This document shows, piece by piece, positions 6,180 through 15,065 of a DNA stretch of 64,000 bases (position 1 is the first letter of the stretch; each line of letters begins with the position of its first letter). A program made the translations under genes and the position numbers. The notes under the pieces were generated by a model, which did not search any database, was not told the DNA's origin, and saw only the letters and a program-made list of their open reading frames with translations. The stretch spans positions 40,568 to 104,567 of the forward strand of contig CAZRJB010000003.1 in NCBI GenBank assembly GCA_964600435.1, in the 5' to 3' direction. Source of the stretch: HGM11367 sp964600435. Lineage in GTDB: Bacteria > Bacillota > Clostridia > Christensenellales > UBA1242.

Positions 6180-8813
6180 TTATCTAGGATATTTAATGTT
6201 TGCTTGTGCTGCAGCAAGTCTTGCAATTGGAACACGGAATGGTGAGCAAGACACATACGTTAAGCCTGTTTTATGGCAGAATTCGATTGATGAAGGGTCT
6301 CCACCATGTTCGCCACAAATTCCTAATGTGATGTCAGGACGTGTTTGTTTGCCTAGTTTTGCAGCCATGCCTACCAATTTGCCAACACCGTTTGTATCCA
6401 AACGAGCAAATGGGTCAGATTCATATATTTTGTTTGAGTAATATGAGCCTAAGAATTTTCCAGCATCATCACGGCTAAACCCAAATGTCATTTGTGTTAA
6501 ATCGTTTGTTCCAAAAGAGAAATATTCTGCTTCTTTTGCAATTTCATCCGCAAGCAATGCTGCTCTAGGAATTTCAATCATTGTTCCAACTTTGTATTCC
6601 ATGTTAACACCTGCTTCTTTAATTAAAGCATCAGCCGTTTCAGTAACAACCTTTTTAACAAAAGCTAATTCTTTTACTTCACCAACAAGTGGAATCATAA
6701 TTTCTGGAGTTGTTTTAAAGTTTTTGTTTCTAGCATTAACAGCCAAAGCAGCTTTTATAACTGCAGTTGTTTGCATTTTTGCAATTTCTGGGAAAGTAAC
6801 AGCAAGTCTGCACCCACGATGGCCCATCATTGGGTTAAACTCGTGAAGAGATGCAATGATTTGTTTAACTTCTTCAACGGTTTTACCTTGAGAATCTGCC
6901 AAAAGTTTTATATCTGCTTCTTCTGTAGGAACAAATTCGTGAAGAGGTGGATCTAAAAATCTGATGTTAACAGGAGCACCTTGTGCTTCTTCATACAATT
7001 TTTCAAAGTCGCTTTGTTGCATTGGTTCAAGTTTTGCAAGTGCAGTTTCACGTTGTTCAACTGTGTCTGAACATATCATTTCTCTGATTGCTGCAATTCG
7101 GTCTGGTTCAAAGAACATATGCTCTGTTCTGCAAAGACCAATTCCTTCTGCTCCAAATTCGAAAGCTTGATGAGCATCTTTAGGAGTGTCTGCATTTGTT
7201 CTAACGGACAATGCTTTATATTTGTTTGCCCAAGCCATTATTCTGCCAAATTCACCATCATTAGTGTTTGCTGGAACAGTTGGAATTGCTTGGTCATAAA
7301 TTTTTCCTGTTGAGCCATCAAGAGAAATAACATCGCCCTCTCTATACACTTTTCCATGTAAAGTAAAGCATTTGTTTTCTTCATCCATTTTGATATCGCC
7401 ACATCCAGAAACACAACAAGCGCCCATTCCGCGAGCAACAACAGCAGCATGTGAAGTCATGCCCCCTCGAACTGTTAAAATGCCTTGAGCAAAATGCATT
7501 CCTTCAATGTCTTCTGGAGATGTTTCTAAGCGAACCAAAACAACTTTTTGTTTGTTTTTGCCTGCTTTAACAGCATCTTCTGCTGTAAACACAATTGAAC
7601 CACAAGCAGCGCCTGGCGATGCTGCCAATGCTTGTGCAACTGGTTCTGCACTTTTTAATGCTTTTGCATCAAATTGGGGGTGCAAAAGTGAATCTAAGCT
7701 TTTTGGGTCTATTTGCATGATTGCTTCTTGTTCTGTTATCATGCCTTCGTCAACTAAGTCACATGCAATTTTTATTGCGGCACGTGCAGTGCGTTTTCCG
7801 TTACGAGTTTGTAACATATACAATTTTTTATCTTCAATTGTAAATTCCATGTCTTGCATGTCTTTATAATGACCTTCAAGAGTTTTACATATTTGTTGGA
7901 ATAGCGCAAAAACTTCGGGCATAACTTCTTCCATTTTTGCAATTGGCATTGGAGTTCTAACACCAGCAACAACATCTTCCCCTTGTGCATTCATCAAGAA
8001 TTCACCCATCAACTTCTTTTCTCCAGTTGCTGGGTCACGAGTAAATGCAACACCTGTTCCAGAAGTTTCGCCCATGTTTCCAAAAGCCATCATTTGAACG
8101 TTAACTGCTGTTCCCCAAGAATAAGGAATGTCGTTTTGCATTCTATAATAATTTGCTCTAGGATTATCCCAAGAACGGAAAACTGCTTTTATTGCACCAA
8201 ACAACTGTTCTTTTGGGTCATCAGGAAAATCTTTGCCTATTTTTGCTTTATATTCTGCTTTAAATTCTTGTGCAAGTTCTGCCAAGTCTTCTGCAGTTAA
8301 CTCAACGTCTAGAGTAACACCTTTACGTTCTTTCATTTGGTCAATAAGTTGTTCAAAATATTTTTTTCCAACTTCCATAACAACGTCTGAATACATTTGA
8401 ATAAAGCGTCTATAGCAATCCCATGCCCAGCGAGGATTGCCAGATTTTTTTGCAATTACATTTACAACTTTTTCGTTTAAGCCAAGATTTAAAATTGTGT
8501 CCATCATTCCTGGCATGGATGCTCTTGCACCACTGCGCACTGAAACTAGCAATGGATTTTCTTCATCGCCGAATTTTTTTCCAGTGATTTGTTCCATTTT
8601 AGAAATGTATTCTAAAATTTGTGATTGGATTTCTGGATTTATTTGTTTTCCATCATCATAATACTTTGTACATGCTTCTGTTGAAATTGTAAAGCCTTGA
8701 GGAACTGGCAAGCCCAAGTTTGTCATTTCTGCCAAGTTGGCACCTTTTCCACCAAGAAGTTCACGCATTGAAGCATTGCCTTCTGTAAATAAGTAAACAT
8801 ATTTTTTTGCCAT
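6180..8813 (-). CDS. ppdK: Pyruvate, phosphate dikinase
   Basis: Reversible conversion of pyruvate, ATP and Pi to PEP, AMP and PPi. In anaerobes it often works in the glycolytic direction, making ATP from PPi. 877 aa, typical length. N-terminal ATP-grasp domain (KYVYLFTEG..LLGGKGANLAEM), central swivelling His domain with GGMTSHAAVVARGMG (catalytic His near residue 455), and a C-terminal TIM-barrel PEP domain ending in GICGEHGGDP and the catalytic-Cys segment YVSCSPFRVP. Monocistronic, with its own promoter upstream and a bidirectional terminator downstream. RBS AAGGAG upstream of the ATG. Confidence 0.98.
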   Translation of the reverse strand: MAKKYVYLFTEGNASMRELLGGKGANLAEMTNLGLPVPQGFTISTEACTKYYDDGKQINPEIQSQILEYISKMEQITGKKFGDEENPLLVSVRSGARASMPGMMDTILNLGLNEKVVNVIAKKSGNPRWAWDCYRRFIQMYSDVVMEVGKKYFEQLIDQMKERKGVTLDVELTAEDLAELAQEFKAEYKAKIGKDFPDDPKEQLFGAIKAVFRSWDNPRANYYRMQNDIPYSWGTAVNVQMMAFGNMGETSGTGVAFTRDPATGEKKLMGEFLMNAQGEDVVAGVRTPMPIAKMEEVMPEVFALFQQICKTLEGHYKDMQDMEFTIEDKKLYMLQTRNGKRTARAAIKIACDLVDEGMITEQEAIMQIDPKSLDSLLHPQFDAKALKSAEPVAQALAASPGAACGSIVFTAEDAVKAGKNKQKVVLVRLETSPEDIEGMHFAQGILTVRGGMTSHAAVVARGMGACCVSGCGDIKMDEENKCFTLHGKVYREGDVISLDGSTGKIYDQAIPTVPANTNDGEFGRIMAWANKYKALSVRTNADTPKDAHQAFEFGAEGIGLCRTEHMFFEPDRIAAIREMICSDTVEQRETALAKLEPMQQSDFEKLYEEAQGAPVNIRFLDPPLHEFVPTEEADIKLLADSQGKTVEEVKQIIASLHEFNPMMGHRGCRLAVTFPEIAKMQTTAVIKAALAVNARNKNFKTTPEIMIPLVGEVKELAFVKKVVTETADALIKEAGVNMEYKVGTMIEIPRAALLADEIAKEAEYFSFGTNDLTQMTFGFSRDDAGKFLGSYYSNKIYESDPFARLDTNGVGKLVGMAAKLGKQTRPDITLGICGEHGGDPSSIEFCHKTGLTYVSCSPFRVPIARLAAAQANIKYPR

Positions 8814-8842
8814 TAAACTTTCTCCTTTTTTAATACCGATTT

Positions 8843-8871
8843 ATTTTACACATTTTGTGCAAATTTGGCAA
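8843..8871 (-). promoter_or_regulatory. Promoter for ppdK
   Basis: Minus strand TTGCCA (8866-8871), 17 bp, TAAAAT (8843-8848), about 23 nt before the RBS-ATG unit. Confidence 0.6.
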
Positions 8872-8915
8872 ATAAAATAGGTGAATATGCAAAAAAATTT
8901 AAAATTTTTGGATTT

Positions 8916-9281
8916 TTACTTAATTACGCTTGATTTATTCAATGCTAAATCGCTCTGAAGAGAAACAAGAGTTTCGTTAAATTTTTGCAATTGTCCAAAA
9001 GTTGGTGTTGGATTTAAACTTAAAAATTTTGAAACATAAAAGTTTATTTTATCATGTAATGGTGATTTTTTATCTAGCTCTTTAATTTTGCAAATTGGCA
9101 AACTCTGTTCATCTGAAATAAACTTAACTTCGTTATATTTAGATTGTTTAGGTGCAACCAAAACAGCAAGTTCATAAATTGAACCATTTCTGCTTATAAT
9201 TTTTATATTGTTAATTTCATCGTTTGAAAAAACATAGTTTAAACCAACAACGCCTTTTCCATAATTTCTAAAATCGTTCAT
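8916..9281 (-). CDS. Unknown small soluble protein
   Basis: 121 aa when started at the ATG at 9281, which has GAGGGG 5 nt upstream; an in-frame ATG 15 nt earlier lacks an RBS. No membrane segment or signal peptide. The N-terminal half looks beta-rich (GVVGLNYVFSNDEINNIKIISRNGSIYELAVLVAP), the C-terminal part helical (FGQLQKFNETLVSLQSDLA). It sits between ppdK and the fakA gene with its own TTGACA promoter. No family recognised. Confidence 0.65.
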   Translation of the reverse strand: MNDFRNYGKGVVGLNYVFSNDEINNIKIISRNGSIYELAVLVAPKQSKYNEVKFISDEQSLPICKIKELDKKSPLHDKINFYVSKFLSLNPTPTFGQLQKFNETLVSLQSDLALNKSSVIK

Positions 9282-9312
9282 AAAAACCCCTCTCATATTT
9301 TTAATTTTTATA

Positions 9313-9341
9313 AAGATAAATCAAATTTTTCAATTTGTCAA
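9313..9341 (-). promoter_or_regulatory. Promoter for the 121-aa unknown gene
   Basis: Minus strand TTGACA (9336-9341), 17 bp, TATCTT (9313-9318). Confidence 0.55.
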
Positions 9342-9383
9342 TAGCAAAATATGTTTATATTTGTCAATATATACCATAACAAA

Positions 9384-9409
9384 CAAAAAAGCAGGCAAAA
9401 ACCCGCTTT
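9384..9409 (-). terminator. Terminator after the fakA-like gene
   Basis: Minus strand AAAGCGGG, 6-nt loop, CCTGCTTT followed by T residues, just after the stop at 9414. One G-T pair in the stem. Confidence 0.8.
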
Positions 9410-9413
9410 AAAA

Positions 9414-11048
9414 TTATTCAAGAGAAATAATATAGTAATAAACTGGTTGACCACCATATATTGCAGTTACTTCAACATTAGGATATTTTTCTGATAATTC
9501 TTGTTGTAAAAGTTCTGCTTCTACAGGTTTAACATCTTCTCCATAGAAAAGTGTTATTGAAGATGTCATGTCGTTTAACAATTTAGAAACCAAATCTTTG
9601 GTTGTGTCGCCAATTGCAGTGCCTTTGGACAAAATTGACTTGTCGTCTAAACCAATTATCTCACCAACATTAAGGTCAAACCCATCTACATGAGTTGCTC
9701 TAACGGCATATGTTACCGATGCAGATTTAACACAAGAAATTGCGTCAGTCATGTTTTTGGTGTTTTCTTCTATGCTTGCCTCTGGATTGAATGCAATTGC
9801 AGCAGAAATGCCTTCTGGAACACTTTTTGTTGGAATAACAATTAAGTTTTTATCTGTTAAGCCGTTTGCCTGTTCACTTGCCAAAATGATGTTTTTGTTG
9901 TTTGGGAACACAAAAATGTTTTTTGCAGGAACCTTGTCTGCCGCCTGTGCAATGTCATTTGCACTTGGATTCATTGTTTGTCCGCCTTCTATTATGTTGT
10001 CTATTGTTAAATCACGCATTAAGTCTGCTATTCCTTTGCCCGGTGCAACAGAAACCATGCCATTTTCCTTTAATTCTTGCTGTTGTGACATTGCTTTTTT
10101 CTTAAGTTCTCTGTTTTGCTCACGCATGTTTTCAATTTTAAGGTTATAAAGTTCGCCCAATTCTAATGCATAGCCAAGAGCAATGTTTGGAGTGTTTGTG
10201 TGAACGTGAACCTTAACCAAGTTTAAATCACCCAAACAAAGAACACTATCACCAATTTTCATTAATTTTTCACGAAGTTTATCTATGTCTGCCTCTGTTG
10301 TTTTTTTGTTCATGTTGATAATCATGTATTCTGTGCAGTAACCAAATTCAATATCTGCCAAATTTGAAATGTCTGCAATAACATCGTCTGCTGTTTGAAC
10401 AGGTTTGCTATCGTCAAAAACATAGTCAAAGTCTTCACCTGCAATTGCTCTTAAAAAACCAGTAAAAACAACAATGATTCCTCTACCACCTGCATCTACA
10501 ACACCAGCCTTTTTTAAAACTGGCAACATTTCTGGGGTTTGTTGAAGAATGTCTTCTCCACGGTCAATAACTAATTTTAAAAACTCTTCTATGTCTGCAG
10601 TTTTTTTAGCAGATTCGTTTGCTGCTTCACTCATTATTCTAATAACAGTTAAAATTGTTCCTTCTTTTGGAACAGTAACTGCTTTATATGCAATTCTGCA
10701 ACCTTCTGTTATTGCTTTGGCAAATGACTTTGTGTTGATTTCTTTACTTGTTGAAAGAACAGAGCAAAGCCCCTTGATTATTTGAGATGTGATAACACCA
10801 GAGTTGCCCCTAGCACCACGCAAAGCCCCTTTTGAAAATGCTTCGCACAAGTCAGAAATTTCGTTTCCTATACAATTATTAACTTCGTTAACAGCAGATT
10901 TTAATGTTAAAAACATGTTTGTGCCAGTGTCACCATCTGGAACTGGGAAGACATTTAAAGCGTCTACAAGCTTTTTATTTTGATCTAAGAGCGCAACACC
11001 ACCTATAAACATCTTGCGTAGGGATGCTCCGTTAATTGATTTTTGCAT
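9414..11048 (-). CDS. fakA: DhaL-domain kinase, FakA/YloV family
   Basis: 544 aa. An N-terminal DhaL (DAK2) nucleotide-binding domain shows NVFPVPDGDTGTNM with the metal-binding Asp residues and GARGNSGVITSQI. It is followed by the middle and C-terminal domains typical of YloV/FakA, ending in an alpha/beta domain that carries YGGQPVYYY. In staphylococci FakA phosphorylates fatty acids bound to FakB (DegV family) proteins. No FakB gene lies in this window, so the substrate is inferred from family. Starts 9 nt after asp23, forming the common asp23-fakA pair. Confidence 0.88.
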   Translation of the reverse strand: MQKSINGASLRKMFIGGVALLDQNKKLVDALNVFPVPDGDTGTNMFLTLKSAVNEVNNCIGNEISDLCEAFSKGALRGARGNSGVITSQIIKGLCSVLSTSKEINTKSFAKAITEGCRIAYKAVTVPKEGTILTVIRIMSEAANESAKKTADIEEFLKLVIDRGEDILQQTPEMLPVLKKAGVVDAGGRGIIVVFTGFLRAIAGEDFDYVFDDSKPVQTADDVIADISNLADIEFGYCTEYMIINMNKKTTEADIDKLREKLMKIGDSVLCLGDLNLVKVHVHTNTPNIALGYALELGELYNLKIENMREQNRELKKKAMSQQQELKENGMVSVAPGKGIADLMRDLTIDNIIEGGQTMNPSANDIAQAADKVPAKNIFVFPNNKNIILASEQANGLTDKNLIVIPTKSVPEGISAAIAFNPEASIEENTKNMTDAISCVKSASVTYAVRATHVDGFDLNVGEIIGLDDKSILSKGTAIGDTTKDLVSKLLNDMTSSITLFYGEDVKPVEAELLQQELSEKYPNVEVTAIYGGQPVYYYIISLE

Positions 11049-11057
11049 TATATACTC

Positions 11058-11411
11058 CTATATATTTACACCAACAACGTGGACATTAACAGTGTCTACA
11101 ATCATGCCAGTAAAGTCTTCAACAGTATATTTGATTGTTTTTTTAAGACTTTCTGCAATGGCACTTATTGAAATGCCATATTTAAATTTGCAATATATGT
11201 CGATGAATATTCTATTTTCTTTATTAATATTAATAACTACACCTTTTGTGTAGGCTTGTTTTTTAAAAAGATTTGCAAAAGTGCTTTTAAAACCCTTTGG
11301 GATAAGGTCTACAACACCATAAGTGTCAAGCGCAGCAAAACCTGCAACAGCAGCAATAGCGTTTGCAGAAATTTCAATATTACCGTAATAATTTTTTGTT
11401 GAAACTGCCAC
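11058..11411 (-). CDS. Asp23/Gls24 family protein (YloU type)
   Basis: 117 aa from a GTG start at 11411, chosen because AGGAGG lies 6 nt upstream; longer ATG-started readings have no RBS. The alkaline-shock-protein fold is indicated by the NIEISANAIAAVAGFAALDTYGV segment and by repeated short beta strands ending in VNVHVVGV. Family members associate with the membrane or envelope stress response, but the biochemical role is unclear. Cotranscribed with fakA and divergent from rpmB, a widely conserved Firmicute arrangement. Confidence 0.88.
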   Translation of the reverse strand: MAVSTKNYYGNIEISANAIAAVAGFAALDTYGVVDLIPKGFKSTFANLFKKQAYTKGVVININKENRIFIDIYCKFKYGISISAIAESLKKTIKYTVEDFTGMIVDTVNVHVVGVNI

Positions 11412-11444
11412 GAAAAACCTCCTAATAAAAGATTTTGCATTAAT

Positions 11445-11473
11445 ATAATATATCATTAACAAAAATATTTCAA
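11445..11473 (-). promoter_or_regulatory. Promoter for asp23-fakA
   Basis: Minus strand TTGAAA (11468-11473), 17 bp, TATTAT (11445-11450). Confidence 0.5.
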
Positions 11474-11511
11474 CTATTTTTTTTGATTTTTTAGAAATTA
11501 GTTAAAAACTC

Positions 11512-11540
11512 TTGCAAAAGTGAAAAATTAGTGATATATT
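11512..11540 (+). promoter_or_regulatory. Promoter for rpmB
   Basis: TTGCAA (11512-11517), 17 bp, TATATT (11535-11540) with TGA before the -10. Predicted leader of about 58 nt with AGGAGG before the ATG. Confidence 0.7.
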
Positions 11541-11604
11541 ACAAAAGTATTTTTTTGAAAAAAACGTGTTTTGAAAAAAACATAACAATATTTAGGAGGA
11601 CAAA

Positions 11605-11787
11605 ATGAGCAAAGTATGTGAAATATGCGGAAAAAGCAAAATGGCAGGCTGCAATGTTAGCCACTCAAACCGCAAATCTAATAGACAATATGCTGCTAAT
11701 CTTCAAAAAACAACAATTGTTGTAGATGGCAAAGAAACAAAAGTTAGAGCATGCACAAAATGCATTAAAACTGCTAAAAAAGCATAA
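11605..11787 (+). CDS. rpmB: Large-subunit ribosomal protein bL28
   Basis: 60 aa, the usual length. Begins SKVCEICGKSKMAGCNVSHSN, with a CxxC pair near the start and a second pair (CTKC) near the end, i.e. the zinc-binding C+ form of bL28. Strong RBS AGGAGG. Single gene with its own promoter and a strong terminator. Confidence 0.97.
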   Translation: MSKVCEICGKSKMAGCNVSHSNRKSNRQYAANLQKTTIVVDGKETKVRACTKCIKTAKKA

Positions 11788-11797
11788 GTTTAACATA

Positions 11798-11838
11798 AGC
11801 AAAAAAAACAAACAGCATTATTGTTGTTTGTTTTTTTA
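11798..11838 (+). terminator. Terminator after rpmB
   Basis: A-rich arm AAAAACAAACA and TGTTTGTTTTT with a 10-nt loop, ending in a T run. Confidence 0.8.
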
Positions 11839-11903
11839 TGCTTTAAATTTGCGATGTTTTCATTAAAAGAATATGAACATTTATTCATGTTTTAGATTTA
11901 TTT

Positions 11904-11938
11904 TTATAATGTTGTATAAAACAACCAAACCATTATAA
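11904..11938. other. Hairpin in the rpmB-yraN convergent gap
   Basis: Perfect 8-bp arms TTATAATG/CATTATAA enclosing a smaller TTG/CAA pairing. No T run on either strand. Function unknown; it may only be AT-rich structure. Confidence 0.3.
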
Positions 11939-11962
11939 TTAAAGGGGTTGACCATTTTTACA

Positions 11963-11982
11963 ATATGAAACAATCTTCATAT
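11963..11982 (-). terminator. Weak hairpin downstream of yraN
   Basis: ATATGAA, 6 nt, TTCATAT, 10 nt past the yraN stop. It lacks a downstream T run, so termination is uncertain. Confidence 0.35.
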
Positions 11983-11991
11983 GTTTTAGAA

Positions 11992-12354
11992 CTAAAAAGC
12001 GGCAACCAAATGAGTGATTTTTCCTGCCAAAATTTCTATAACGTCAAATCTTATAAGTTGGTCTTTAAACCTGTGTGATTTTAAATACCAATCTGCAACA
12101 TTTCTTATTGTTTGTTGTTTTTTTAAATTAACCGCTTCTCTAGGGTAACCAAATCGGGCAGTTGCACGCTCTTTAACCTCAATAAAAACAATCCTATTTT
12201 CGTGCCTTGCAATAATATCGACTTCTCCAATTTTGGTTGTGTAATTTGTTTCTAAAATTTCATAGTTGTTGTTTTCAAGATATTCTTTTGCTTGTTCTTC
12301 TCCAATTTTACCCTTGATTTTGTTTTTGGTTTTTTCAGACTTATATATTTCCAA
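11992..12354 (-). CDS. YraN/UPF0102 family nuclease-like protein
   Basis: 120 aa, usual length. Restriction-endonuclease-like core: G.IGEEQAKEYLE, then GEVDIIARHENRIVFIEVKER, which holds the D-x(n)-ExK catalytic pattern of Holliday-junction-resolvase-like folds. Biological role still unclear in the family. Overlaps rnhB by 14 nt, the standard rbgA-rnhB-yraN order of Firmicutes. Confidence 0.93.
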   Translation of the reverse strand: MEIYKSEKTKNKIKGKIGEEQAKEYLENNNYEILETNYTTKIGEVDIIARHENRIVFIEVKERATARFGYPREAVNLKKQQTIRNVADWYLKSHRFKDQLIRFDVIEILAGKITHLVAAF

Positions 12355-12955
12355 AATGCCCTCCTATGTTTTTTAAAAATGATTTTCTATGTACTTCGCT
12401 TATCCCATATTCTTTAATTTTTTCATAATGTTGCTTTGTTGCATAGCCTTTGTGCTTATCAAACATATACATTGGATATTTTTCAGCCAGGTCATGCATG
12501 TAATTATCTCTTGCAACCTTTGCCAAAATAGAGGCACAAGCAATGCTATAACTTTTAGCATCACCTTTTATTATTGTTTTAAACTCACAATTCAAATTTA
12601 GGTTTGCAACATAGTCTACCAAGCAAAAATCAGGTTTAACACTAATTTTTTCCAAACAATTTTGCATTCCAAGTTTTGTGGCTTCCAAAATGTTTATTTT
12701 ATCAATCACTTTTTCATCTACAGAGCAAATTGCATATGCAACAGCTGTGTTTTTGATTTTATCAAAAAGTTCTAATCTTTTTACACTTGTCAACTTTTTG
12801 CTATCGTTTATTCCTTCTATTATTTTATCTGAATCAAGAGGCATTATAACCATTGCGGTATAAACAGCGCCAGCAAGCGGCCCTCGCCCAGCCTCATCCA
12901 TCCCTGCGATAAAATTATATCCACTATTTTGCAATTCTTTTTCAAACTCAAACAT
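12341..12955 (-). CDS. rnhB: Ribonuclease HII
   Basis: Cleaves RNA in RNA-DNA hybrids and excises single ribonucleotides from DNA. 204 aa. The metal-binding motif GMDEAGRGPLAG places Asp20 and Glu21 in the active site; further acidic residues lie in CLVDYVANL and in SIACASILAKVARD. Placed between rbgA and yraN and cotranscribed with them. Confidence 0.95.
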   Translation of the reverse strand: MFEFEKELQNSGYNFIAGMDEAGRGPLAGAVYTAMVIMPLDSDKIIEGINDSKKLTSVKRLELFDKIKNTAVAYAICSVDEKVIDKINILEATKLGMQNCLEKISVKPDFCLVDYVANLNLNCEFKTIIKGDAKSYSIACASILAKVARDNYMHDLAEKYPMYMFDKHKGYATKQHYEKIKEYGISEVHRKSFLKNIGGHFGNI

Positions 12956-12967
12956 TTAACAAACCCT

Positions 12968-13804
12968 TTATTCTAAAATTATTTTTCCTAGTTTACCTTT
13001 TCTAAAATCATCAATAATGGCAACACAAGTTCTATCATAGTCAAATTCACCACCTTTTAGAAGATAGTGTTTAAACTCAGCAATTTGTTCAATTAATTCT
13101 ACTGCAGAAGAAGAAGCGTTTTGAATTTTATATTTTGACTTTAAGTTTTCTGAATATTTGACTTTGCAAAAATTAATAAATTCTACAGCAAGTTCATTTA
13201 AATCAACAACTTCGTTTTTTATTGAACCAATAAAGGCAAGATTTAATGCTGTTTTTTGATTTGTTATGTTTGGATAAAGTGTTCCTGGAGTATCTAACAA
13301 TTCAAACCCGTTTTTTAATGACAACCATTGTTTTCCACGAGTTACACCTGCTTTGTTGCCTGTTATTGCTTTTTTAACCCCACAAAGATTATTAATTAAA
13401 GTGCTTTTGCCAGAATTTGGCACCCCCAAAACCATTGCTCTTAAATTTATTTTAAAACCTTTTTGCTTATACTTATCTAGTTTTTCTTGACATAGTTTAA
13501 CCATAAGCGGTTCTATTTGTTTTATTGCACCCGATTTTGTGCTATCAAGCATTACAACACTAGATACGTTTGTTGTGTGCTTTTTTATAAACAATTGCAA
13601 GTCTGATTCGTTAACCATGTCTGACTTGTTTAAAACGTATAAAATTGGCTTGCAACCAATAATTTTTATAAATTCTGGGTTTATGCACGAGTTTGGCGCA
13701 CGAGCATCCAAAACATAGATTATCATATCTACATTTTTGGACTCAATTTCCATTTCTCTTAATGCTTTTGTCATATGCCCCGGAAACCAATTTATTTTTG
13801 CCAT
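12968..13804 (-). CDS. rbgA: Ribosome biogenesis GTPase RbgA (YlqF)
   Basis: Late 50S assembly GTPase. 278 aa. The G motifs are circularly permuted: NKSD (G4) at residues 59-62 comes before the P-loop GVPNSGKST at 127-135 and DTPGT (G3) near 173, as in all YlqF/YawG proteins. Begins AKINWFPGHMTKA, the family signature. GGGGGAG upstream of the ATG. First of the rbgA-rnhB-yraN run, 39 nt after trmD. Confidence 0.96.
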   Translation of the reverse strand: MAKINWFPGHMTKALREMEIESKNVDMIIYVLDARAPNSCINPEFIKIIGCKPILYVLNKSDMVNESDLQLFIKKHTTNVSSVVMLDSTKSGAIKQIEPLMVKLCQEKLDKYKQKGFKINLRAMVLGVPNSGKSTLINNLCGVKKAITGNKAGVTRGKQWLSLKNGFELLDTPGTLYPNITNQKTALNLAFIGSIKNEVVDLNELAVEFINFCKVKYSENLKSKYKIQNASSSAVELIEQIAEFKHYLLKGGEFDYDRTCVAIIDDFRKGKLGKIILE

Positions 13805-13843
13805 TTTCTCCCCCCATTGTTTAATATATTTGTTAGTTTTTGA

Positions 13844-14506
13844 TTAATTTAATAAATCAGGCCTGTTTATTTTGGTGATTTCTAGCGATTTTTCTTTTCG
13901 CCAAGTTGCAATGTTTGCATGATGACCTGAAAGCAACACTTCTGGAACACAAAGACCATTAAATTCTTTAGGACGTGTGTATTGAGGATATTCAAGCAAA
14001 TTGTTTGAAAAGCTTTCTTCACTTAAAGACTCTTTTGTTATTGCTCCATCCAACAACCTTATAACAGCATCGGAAAGAACCATTGCCGGCAACTCACCAC
14101 CAGTTAAAACATAATCACCAATAGAAATTTCTTCATCTATGCAAAGTTCTATAATTCTTTCATCAATACCTTCGTAATGCCCACATACCAAAACCAAGTG
14201 TTCGTGTTTGCATAACTCTTGAGCCACTGATTGCTTAAAAACTTTACCTCTTGGGCTTAAATAGATTACATGCGAGTTTGTAGTTTTTACACTTTGAATT
14301 GCATCATATAGCGGTTGTGGTGTCATGACCATTCCTGCCCCACCACCATATGGCACATCATCTGTTTTTTTGTGAATATCTTTAGAAAAATCTCTTATTT
14401 GAATTATGTTAATTTCAACCAGATTTTTGTCTGTTGCACGTTTTATTATGCTTTCTTTTAAAGGAACAAACATTTCTGGAAACAAAGTTAAAATGTCTAA
14501 TCGCAT
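13844..14506 (-). CDS. trmD: tRNA (guanine-37-N1)-methyltransferase
   Basis: Methylates G37 next to the anticodon using SAM. 220 aa, slightly shorter than many. SPOUT trefoil-knot segment: VCGHYEGIDERI and IGDYVLTGGELPAMVLSDAVIRL, followed by a Ser/Glu-rich loop and GLCVPEVLLSGHH. Overlaps rimM by 10 nt. The rplS gene that usually follows trmD is absent here. Confidence 0.97.
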   Translation of the reverse strand: MRLDILTLFPEMFVPLKESIIKRATDKNLVEINIIQIRDFSKDIHKKTDDVPYGGGAGMVMTPQPLYDAIQSVKTTNSHVIYLSPRGKVFKQSVAQELCKHEHLVLVCGHYEGIDERIIELCIDEEISIGDYVLTGGELPAMVLSDAVIRLLDGAITKESLSEESFSNNLLEYPQYTRPKEFNGLCVPEVLLSGHHANIATWRKEKSLEITKINRPDLLN

Positions 14507-15003
14507 ATTTTTGCCTCATCATATTTTTGTTTATCAACAACAATTATACCCAAAGTTGTGTTTATTTGTTTAACAACGTCTTTTACAAACGGAACCATGT
14601 ATTCACGCTTATATTGTTCAATTATTAAAATATCTGTTGCTCCAAAATTTTGAACGTCTTTTAAAACACCAATTGTTTCATTGTTTTCAGACACAACATT
14701 TAAACCAATCATGTCTGAAATAATGTATTCATCTTCTGGAACAATAAGTTGATTTCTTAAAACATATATCTTGGAATTTCTAAGCAAATCTGCCTTATCT
14801 CTTGAATTTACAGTGTTGAATTTTAAAAACAAATAACCAAACCTAAAAGATTTTTTCGCTATTTTTGTAGGGACATCTTTGTTGTTTAAATAAACCTCAC
14901 TAACACCATTTAATAAACTTTGGTTTTTGTTTTCTAGTTTGCATTTAACTTCACCTAAAAGGCCTTGTGGCTTTAAAATTGTTGCAATAAGTATTTTTTC
15001 CAT
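14497..15003 (-). CDS. rimM: Ribosome maturation factor RimM
   Basis: 168 aa. An N-terminal beta-barrel begins IATILKPQGLLGEVKCK, and a PRC-barrel-like C-terminus contains MIGLNVVSENNETIGVLKDV and the family motif YMVPFVKDVV. Assists 30S head maturation with uS19. Forms a translationally coupled pair with trmD. rpsP and the KH-domain gene usually upstream are not here. Confidence 0.95.
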   Translation of the reverse strand: MEKILIATILKPQGLLGEVKCKLENKNQSLLNGVSEVYLNNKDVPTKIAKKSFRFGYLFLKFNTVNSRDKADLLRNSKIYVLRNQLIVPEDEYIISDMIGLNVVSENNETIGVLKDVQNFGATDILIIEQYKREYMVPFVKDVVKQINTTLGIIVVDKQKYDEAKICD

Positions 15004-15065
15004 ACAACTCCTTATTTATCAAATTTTATCAAAACGTGACCAAAAAATCAAGGCGGATAAAACAT

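Noticed and set aside
7507..7869. Open frames opposite ppdK and many others opposite known genes
   Set aside because: They lie wholly within strongly conserved genes on the other strand, lack an RBS and show no family pattern; they follow from AT-rich codon use.
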